NCBI GenBank assembly: GCA_964493125.1
Contig: CAZBMS010000018.1
Coordinates: forward strand, 1 to 26,794
Reading direction: 5' to 3'
Source: QGNO01 sp964493125
Lineage (GTDB): Bacteria > Chloroflexota > Dehalococcoidia > Lucifugimonadales > QGNO01
Length of the DNA stretch: 26,794 nucleotides
The notes under the pieces were generated by a model, which was not told the origin of the DNA, made no database searches, and saw only the letters and a program-made list of their open reading frames with translations. The translations under genes and the position numbers were made by a program. Shown piece by piece: positions 22,372 through 26,794 of this stretch. Position 1 is the first letter of the stretch. Every line of letters starts with the position of its first letter.

Positions 22372-24600
22372 ATGGCGAACATGATCCCCGGGCTCATAAA
22401 GCATTATTCTAGCGGCAATCCCTTACACCGGGTGTTTGAAAGTCTCAGCCAAAAACTCCCTGACACGTTTGACGTACTTCACTCATTTAATCTTGAAAAT
22501 GATGATTCGCCCCTACTTTATGGGGTGGATGCTGTAGTGATAAGTTCAGAGGGGATAATTGGTGTTTGCACCGCTCGGGATGGTGCGCCATGGCTGCCAT
22601 GGTATTCTCAAGGTTTGCTAGATGTACTCCCTGACCGCTTGTCAGTGCCGGGTCCCATCTCAACTCTGCGAGACCAATTCAAGTTGGCTCTTCGGAGGGC
22701 AACTCCCAAGCTATTTGAAGGTGGGGATCCTCCTGTAGGAGTGGGATTTGCAATATGGTCGGGACACGATAAGAAACGATGCGAGGGCACAAGAATAGTT
22801 TTGAATATAGATTCAAACCCCTCTGAACTTCAAAGATATTTTCATGAACTCATTGAATTTTGGAACCGTCCCACAAAGAGGATCGCAGCGGAAGGACAAA
22901 CGGAAATCCTGCAGTCTCTGAGACAGGAGTTGGATAGGAGATCGTCTTTGGTAGTCAAGGCTGGTGAGATTGAGGCGAAAAGAATCAAACTTACAGAGTC
23001 ACAATATGAACTTTTTGATGCATTCGATATCAGTAGAAATCCTAGATTATTGATAGAAGGTGGAGCCGGAACGGGTAAGACTCTGTGTGCCCTTGATATT
23101 GCGCAAATGGAGGCCGCACGCGGCAAGAGAGTTCTTCTGAGTTGTTTCAATGCCAACCTGGCGAAACACATGAATATGCTGTTAGACACCGCTATTGGGT
23201 CTGGGGAATCAACGCCTAAAAGCGCAATCAGGTTAAGGGTCTCCCACATACATGACGTTTGTCGTACCCTTGCACATGAAGCGGGATTTGAATCGGAACT
23301 TGCACCACCATGGGAGGGAGGGCAACACAATCTTAATGAACTTTACCGAAGCATCTATCCGGCAGTGGCTTTGAGGGCGATTGATCTCCTAGGATATCGG
23401 GGGATATACGATTCTCTTGTGGTCGATGAGGCTCAAGATATTCTAAACGATGAAGCCTATTTATCCATTCTAGATGCCCTCCTAAAGGATGGGATAAACA
23501 GCGGTTCTTGGGCGGTATTCCATGACCCCCGACAACTTATTTACAATCAATCTGAGGAGAATATGGAGGACATTTATGAGTCCTCTTTATCTAGGCTGAG
23601 GTCTACTAGGCCCTTTGAGCATACCCTTGACGTCAACTGTCGAAATAGTTCTGAGATAGCTGAAGTTGCGGGCGCTGTATCGGGAATCGATCCCATCAAA
23701 AATGGGGCTATAGTTACAGGGATTTCCTCACAGATAATTTGGTATGACACGATCGAAGACCAAGTTATGAAGATAAGCCAAAAGATCTCTGACTGGATCG
23801 GTAGTGGAATTTCACCTGACAGATTTGTGATTCTATCCCGGTACACCTTGCCGAATAGCGGTCTCAAGGATGGACTAGATGCCAATCTGGTCGATTTGGA
23901 CCTGGTCAACTGGGACTCAGCCATGGAGGCACGTCCGACTGGGTCAATCGTGTTCTCAACAATTCATAATTTCAAAGGTCTAGAATCTGAGTTTGTTATT
24001 TTAGCTGATGTAGATAACTTGGATGAAGAATGGCGGACGAAGCTATATTACGTCGGGATAACGCGTGCAAACACTGCCGTCACGGTTTCCGCATCAACGG
24101 ACATAAGGATTCCGGTCATGTCAGCCCTGCAGCACCAGCAGTCCAACACCATTGAAACCGTTGATATTGGTGATGATATTGGGCGTCCACAGGTTAGTGA
24201 GCTAATCGATAGATCTATCCGCTCTGGTGCTAAACCACTCTTTAGCGTTTCTGAAAGTAGGAGAGCTGCACAAACGTATCTGTCTGAGACCCCCACAAAG
24301 CCGGACACTTGGTGGGGAACTATTGGGCCAGTTATATATGAGTTGTCATTGTGTGCTCTTAAAGATATCCCGACATACATGTCTGTAAAACTTAGAGTTA
24401 TTGGCCATGACGGGTCTTTGACACAGGTAAGGCTCGCCACGGGTGATGATGATGCAGGTAAATACATCTTCGTAGACGAGAACGGCAACTGTGAGCATGA
24501 GTATTGTCCGGTGATATTAGAAGAGTCTTTCAGGATTGCTCCATCCCTGCATTTAACTACATCATCCGGTGCCAAAGTAAGGCTGATGATTAGAAATTGA
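22372..24600 (+). CDS. UvrD/Rep-like SF1 helicase with degenerate N-terminal NERD-like domain
   Basis: 742 aa; AAAGGGAG lies eight bases before the ATG. SF1 motifs: Walker A GGAGTGKT at 230-237, motif II VVDEAQD at 351-356, CRNSSEIAEV (motif IV region), FSTIHNFKGLESEFV (motif V) and YYVGITRAN with R565 (motif VI). The first ~100 residues have the layout of a NERD nuclease-related domain: FESLSQKLPDTFDVLHSF then GVDAVVISSEGIIGV with D53. The usual E-x-K after that strand is replaced by C66-T67-A68, so nuclease activity is probably lost. NERD-helicases occur in defence islands. The ~150-residue tail is not recognised. The helicase likely acts on DNA with the 529-aa and 65-aa proteins encoded just upstream. 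Confidence 0.85.
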   Translation: MANMIPGLIKHYSSGNPLHRVFESLSQKLPDTFDVLHSFNLENDDSPLLYGVDAVVISSEGIIGVCTARDGAPWLPWYSQGLLDVLPDRLSVPGPISTLRDQFKLALRRATPKLFEGGDPPVGVGFAIWSGHDKKRCEGTRIVLNIDSNPSELQRYFHELIEFWNRPTKRIAAEGQTEILQSLRQELDRRSSLVVKAGEIEAKRIKLTESQYELFDAFDISRNPRLLIEGGAGTGKTLCALDIAQMEAARGKRVLLSCFNANLAKHMNMLLDTAIGSGESTPKSAIRLRVSHIHDVCRTLAHEAGFESELAPPWEGGQHNLNELYRSIYPAVALRAIDLLGYRGIYDSLVVDEAQDILNDEAYLSILDALLKDGINSGSWAVFHDPRQLIYNQSEENMEDIYESSLSRLRSTRPFEHTLDVNCRNSSEIAEVAGAVSGIDPIKNGAIVTGISSQIIWYDTIEDQVMKISQKISDWIGSGISPDRFVILSRYTLPNSGLKDGLDANLVDLDLVNWDSAMEARPTGSIVFSTIHNFKGLESEFVILADVDNLDEEWRTKLYYVGITRANTAVTVSASTDIRIPVMSALQHQQSNTIETVDIGDDIGRPQVSELIDRSIRSGAKPLFSVSESRRAAQTYLSETPTKPDTWWGTIGPVIYELSLCALKDIPTYMSVKLRVIGHDGSLTQVRLATGDDDAGKYIFVDENGNCEHEYCPVILEESFRIAPSLHLTTSSGAKVRLMIRN

Positions 24601-24620
24601 TAAGTTACGTGGGGTTCATC

Positions 24621-24652
24621 CAGAGAGTAAAGTTCAGGGACTTTACTCTCTG
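24621..24652 (+). terminator. Perfect 13-bp inverted repeat after helicase gene
   Basis: CAGAGAGTAAAGT, six-base loop, ACTTTACTCTCTG, starting 20 bases after the helicase stop. Position and strength fit a transcription terminator, but no T-run follows on the plus strand, so it may need a factor or act as an mRNA end-protecting hairpin. Confidence 0.6.
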
Positions 24653-24715
24653 AACACGTAGCAAGCAAATTCTGCAAAATAGAGATTTTTGTTCAGGGCT
24701 ATTGTCACCTCCGAT

Positions 24716-24750
24716 CATTTTACCGGTTTTACTTTGCTTCTACATATTAT
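24716..24750 (+). promoter_or_regulatory. Shared-type promoter, site B (93-aa gene / ARPP-1 gene)
   Basis: CATTTTACCGGT at 24716-24727, 17 bases, then TATTAT at 24745-24750. It is identical in element and spacing to sites A and C. The predicted start near 24757 leaves a leader of about 37 bases with a strong SD before the GTG at 24794. Confidence 0.7.
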
Positions 24751-24793
24751 GCCCATAGTGAGATCGTATGAAGTTAGTAAGGGAGGTTGTTCG

Positions 24794-25075
24794 GTGCAAA
24801 TGTTTGAAATGGATTTTCCAACTACTGGCAGGCACAAGCGCTTTAACTGGTTTGGGCGCAGAAATTGCACAGTTAAAAGGCGATTTGATTCCTTCGAGTC
24901 GGCGGAGGTAGAGCGCAACAACTTGGAATGGCAATATCCGATGACTCAATTCGAATCTTACTGGTGCACCAGGCATTCTTGTTGGCATTTGGCTCATGAA
25001 ATTGACTTTGTAGCAGAGAAGAAGAACCAGATGAACCTAGATTACATATATATATGCGACAGATTGGCAGGTTAG
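24794..25075 (+). CDS. Small Cys/His/Trp-rich protein, 93 aa
   Basis: I choose GTG 24794: GGGAGG lies seven bases upstream, and promoter site B lies inside the longer frame that opens at 24689. ATG 24800 is the alternative. The middle is basic (RHKRFNWFGRRN). FESYWCTRHSCWHLAHE at about 53-69 resembles small bacterial proteins with a YxCxxCxxWHLGH zinc-type motif, with changed Cys spacing. It is probably a small zinc-binding, perhaps nucleic-acid-binding protein; function unknown. The ARPP-1 gene follows after 71 bases on the same strand. Confidence 0.65.
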   Translation: MQMFEMDFPTTGRHKRFNWFGRRNCTVKRRFDSFESAEVERNNLEWQYPMTQFESYWCTRHSCWHLAHEIDFVAEKKNQMNLDYIYICDRLAG

Positions 25076-25146
25076 TAAACCGAATAACTGAAGCGCATGC
25101 AATTAGTTCGGACAAAATATCCGACCCATGATTTGGGAGACTGAGA

Positions 25147-26070
25147 ATGGATAAAGTAAATTTTGAAAGTTTGGCGAATATTGAATTTGGGTCGCCTCAT
25201 AAGTCGGGGCGCATGACAGTAGTGCCACTCGTGGGTGATATGCCTGGTCCCCAATACATGACCCTAAAAAGAGCGTTATTGGAAGGGGTGCTGGAAATAG
25301 TTGAATTGGATGAAAATGCCACGGTAAGTGAATTAGTCGCCACTAATGTGAGCGATGAACATATCTTAGTTGTCGAGGGAGAAGAAATTTTAGGGGCTAT
25401 GCAGAACAGAGTCCTGAACACAACAGTTCTATTACTTCCAAATTCGGTGACCAGGATTCCCGTCAGCTGCACTGAGTTAGGGAGGTGGAGCGAGACTTCA
25501 GCGCAATTTTCCGATTCAGATGAAGTTATGCCTTCCAAGGTCAGGGTTGGGATGAAAGAAAGGGTGTCCTACTCCATGGGGCAGAACTCTAGAGATTCAG
25601 GGCAGGCCGCTGTGTGGAATGATATCGACCTCCTGGCAGAAGACCTAGGGGTACATTCACGGACGTCTGCCATGAAGGACACTACCTTGCGTTATAGAGC
25701 TGATTTAGATAGCCAATCCGAGGATTTCGACCCTGCTGTTGGTCAAGTTGGATCGGTTATTTTCGTTGATTCTGAGATGGCCGGCTTGGAAATCGTTTCG
25801 TCGCCTGATGCCTTCAAAGAACTTTGGCCCAAGATGTTTCGTTCGTATGCGATTGATGCATTACGGACAAAACCTAGAGGTGATTCCAACGTCGAGTTGG
25901 CAAAAGTGGTTGAAAAACTGCTGACTGGCATACCCACTTGGATTTGGGACAATTTCGATGGAGTTGGAGGGGGTCAGGAGTTGAGATCCAAGTCAGGTGA
26001 CTCTGTCGGCAGTGCGCTGGCTTTAGATGAGGACCTAGTGTACATGTCCGTCATAAACAAGGCTATGTGA
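25147..26070 (+). CDS. ARPP-1-like domain protein (DUF6569 type)
   Basis: 307 aa; GGGAG sits seven bases before the ATG. The core LVVEGEEILGAMQNRVLN (74-91) followed by TRIPVSCTELGRW (102-114) is the recognisable mark of the ARPP-1 ('ARG and rhodanese-phosphatase-superfamily-associated protein') domain, known from comparative genomics of bacterial conflict systems but without a clear biochemical role. The rest includes a helical region with RYRADLDSQ and a C-terminal GVGGGQELRSKSGDS segment. No membrane span or signal peptide. An imperfect TCGGA...TCCGA repeat at 25108-25124 lies upstream. It probably shares a transcript with the 93-aa gene. Confidence 0.78.
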   Translation: MDKVNFESLANIEFGSPHKSGRMTVVPLVGDMPGPQYMTLKRALLEGVLEIVELDENATVSELVATNVSDEHILVVEGEEILGAMQNRVLNTTVLLLPNSVTRIPVSCTELGRWSETSAQFSDSDEVMPSKVRVGMKERVSYSMGQNSRDSGQAAVWNDIDLLAEDLGVHSRTSAMKDTTLRYRADLDSQSEDFDPAVGQVGSVIFVDSEMAGLEIVSSPDAFKELWPKMFRSYAIDALRTKPRGDSNVELAKVVEKLLTGIPTWIWDNFDGVGGGQELRSKSGDSVGSALALDEDLVYMSVINKAM

Positions 26071-26113
26071 CGGAATATTTATAGATTTCCTAACACTTAA
26101 TTAAGGTGAGAGT

Positions 26114-26191
26114 ATGCACCTAACCAACCCAGTTGGATTCTTGGTTGTAATGATCTTCTTTGGCATATTGATACAAATCTGCGGTGGATAA
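26114..26191 (+). CDS. 25-aa membrane peptide
   Basis: A short frame with AGGTGAG about four bases before its ATG, among the best SDs in the window. After MHLTNP it is almost entirely hydrophobic (VGFLVVMIFFGILIQ) and ends CGG. One membrane span is expected. It follows the ARPP-1 gene by 43 bases and could be a small membrane partner or toxin-like peptide. Too short for homology to settle. Confidence 0.5.
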   Translation: MHLTNPVGFLVVMIFFGILIQICGG

Positions 26192-26293
26192 AGTATGAGT
26201 GTTGAAATTCTTTGTCACTGACAGGGAATGAGAATAACTTTCTAGATATCTTAGCTTTCGTTCTGTTAAATTACTCGTGCTATCTTGAATTTT

Positions 26294-26341
26294 GATTGGG
26301 AGGGATGCTCGGTGCAGTTTTAGGGCTGTCGCCCTCCAATC
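26294..26341 (+). promoter_or_regulatory. Competing hairpins in the aldolase leader
   Basis: GATTGGGAGGG at 26294-26304 can pair with CCCTCCAATC at 26332-26341 (ten pairs, one bulge). AGGGC at 26322-26326 can instead pair with GCCCT at 26331-26335, using some of the same bases. The two folds exclude each other. About 45 bases later comes the aldolase start. It could be a regulatory leader or a terminator of the ARPP-1 transcript; no T-run follows closely. Confidence 0.35.
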
Positions 26342-26385
26342 AGCCAATATTGAAGAAGTTTTATTCGCTAGATAAGGAGAATCGC

Positions 26386-26794
26386 TTGCAGAAAAACAAA
26401 GTGAAAGAGGTGATGGGTTCTGGTCAGTTGTCCCTTGGTGCCTATGTTGGCCTGGCAGATCCACAAATAGTTGAGATAATTGGCATTGCTGGTTTTGATG
26501 CTGCCTTTATCGACATGGAACATACGGCTTTTGACCTGGCGCTTGTTCAGCAGATGATAATAGCAGCCGAATTAGTAGGTATAGCACCTATTGTGAGAGT
26601 TTCCGATAGCGATCCCGGTTTCATATTAAGAGTTTTGGATATGGGTGCTCAAGGTATCGTAATTCCTCACGTCGATGGTCTTGAGGGTGCAAAGGAGGCA
26701 GTTAACGCTGTGAGGTATGCTCCAATTGGAACGAGAGGTGGCGCAGGTGGTACAAGGGCAGCTAGTTTCGGTGACGTTAGTTGGGCGGATCATG
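26386..26794 (+). CDS. HpcH/HpaI aldolase family protein (partial, 3' cut by window)
   Basis: TTG 26386 preceded by AAGGAG at six bases. 136 codons are visible before the window ends. The sequence follows the family closely: SLGAYVGLADPQIVEIIG, FDAAFIDMEH at the catalytic His position, IVRV with the conserved Arg, VLDMGAQGIVIPHV and RYAPIGTRGG with TRAASFG. These are class II metal-dependent aldolases that cleave or form 2-keto-acid aldols such as 2,4-dihydroxyhept-2-enedioate or related substrates. The true substrate cannot be told. Together with the M19 gene at the left edge it marks ordinary metabolic DNA around the island. Confidence 0.87.
   Translation, partial: MQKNKVKEVMGSGQLSLGAYVGLADPQIVEIIGIAGFDAAFIDMEHTAFDLALVQQMIIAAELVGIAPIVRVSDSDPGFILRVLDMGAQGIVIPHVDGLEGAKEAVNAVRYAPIGTRGGAGGTRAASFGDVSWADH

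Noticed and set aside
22842..23330. 162-aa minus-strand frame
   Set aside because: It is antisense to the Walker A region of the UvrD-like helicase; its composition (Cys/Ser-rich) is typical of a shadow frame.
24048..24677. 209-aa frame on the minus strand
   Set aside because: It lies opposite the helicase coding region with its strong motifs and shows no recognisable domain.
26120..26464. 114-aa minus-strand frame
   Set aside because: It runs antisense to both the 25-aa peptide and the SD and start of the aldolase gene.
1..26794. tRNA, rRNA, CRISPR array, IS element or att repeats
   Set aside because: Reading both strands by eye showed no tRNA-like clover, no repeat-spacer pattern, no transposase motifs and no matching direct repeats at the island edges.

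Overview
This is a bacterial window. Genes are tightly packed, many use GTG or TTG starts with nearby Shine-Dalgarno (SD) sequences, and several overlap by ATGA or TAATG. Base composition is moderate to slightly AT-leaning by eye. No rRNA, tRNA, transposase, integrase or CRISPR array was seen. A peptidase M19 gene on the left and an HpcH/HpaI aldolase gene on the right flank about 25 kb that looks like an accessory, defence-like island. The catabolic flanks would suit a marine Chloroflexota lineage such as SAR202, but that is a weak guess.

Layout. (1) 1-1361: M19 dipeptidase (+) converging on a small unknown gene (-). (2) 1394-11647: a four-gene cassette (+) of an 855-aa unknown protein, a 314-aa unknown protein, a giant 1837-aa DUF1998-type helicase and a RecB/Cas4-like PD-(D/E)XK nuclease with Fe-S cysteines. 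This is the best candidate for an undescribed defence system. It resembles DISARM only in the helicase and has no methyltransferase or PLD gene. (3) 11784-13297: a zinc-ribbon TPR protein coupled to a 46-aa membrane peptide (+). (4) 13389-14902: a dual-specificity-type phosphatase and a stand-alone Pol I-like 5'-3' exonuclease (-). (5) 15065-17780: a DUF3696-type AAA ATPase and a PLD-like putative effector (-). (6) 17982-20201: a run of very small genes (+), two with C-terminal membrane segments. (7) 20475-24652: a three-gene cassette of a 529-aa unknown protein, a 65-aa protein and a UvrD-like helicase whose N-terminal NERD-like domain lacks the usual catalytic residues, ending in a perfect 13-bp inverted repeat. 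(8) 24716-26191: a 93-aa Cys/His/Trp protein, an ARPP-1-like protein and a 25-aa membrane peptide. (9) 26386-end: HpcH/HpaI aldolase, cut by the window edge.

The most striking signal outside the genes is a shared promoter. The 12-mer CATTTTACCGGT occurs three times in intergenic DNA (twice on +, once on -), each time followed after exactly 17 bases by a TANNAT -10 box. A fourth site has two changes in the upstream element and GATAAT at the same distance; a fifth is looser. They precede modules 2, 3, 4, 6 and 8, so functionally unrelated modules may form one regulon. Module 7 has its own 15-bp palindromic operator instead.

Functions given for known families rest on visible motifs. Roles in defence are inferred from gene company and were not tested.
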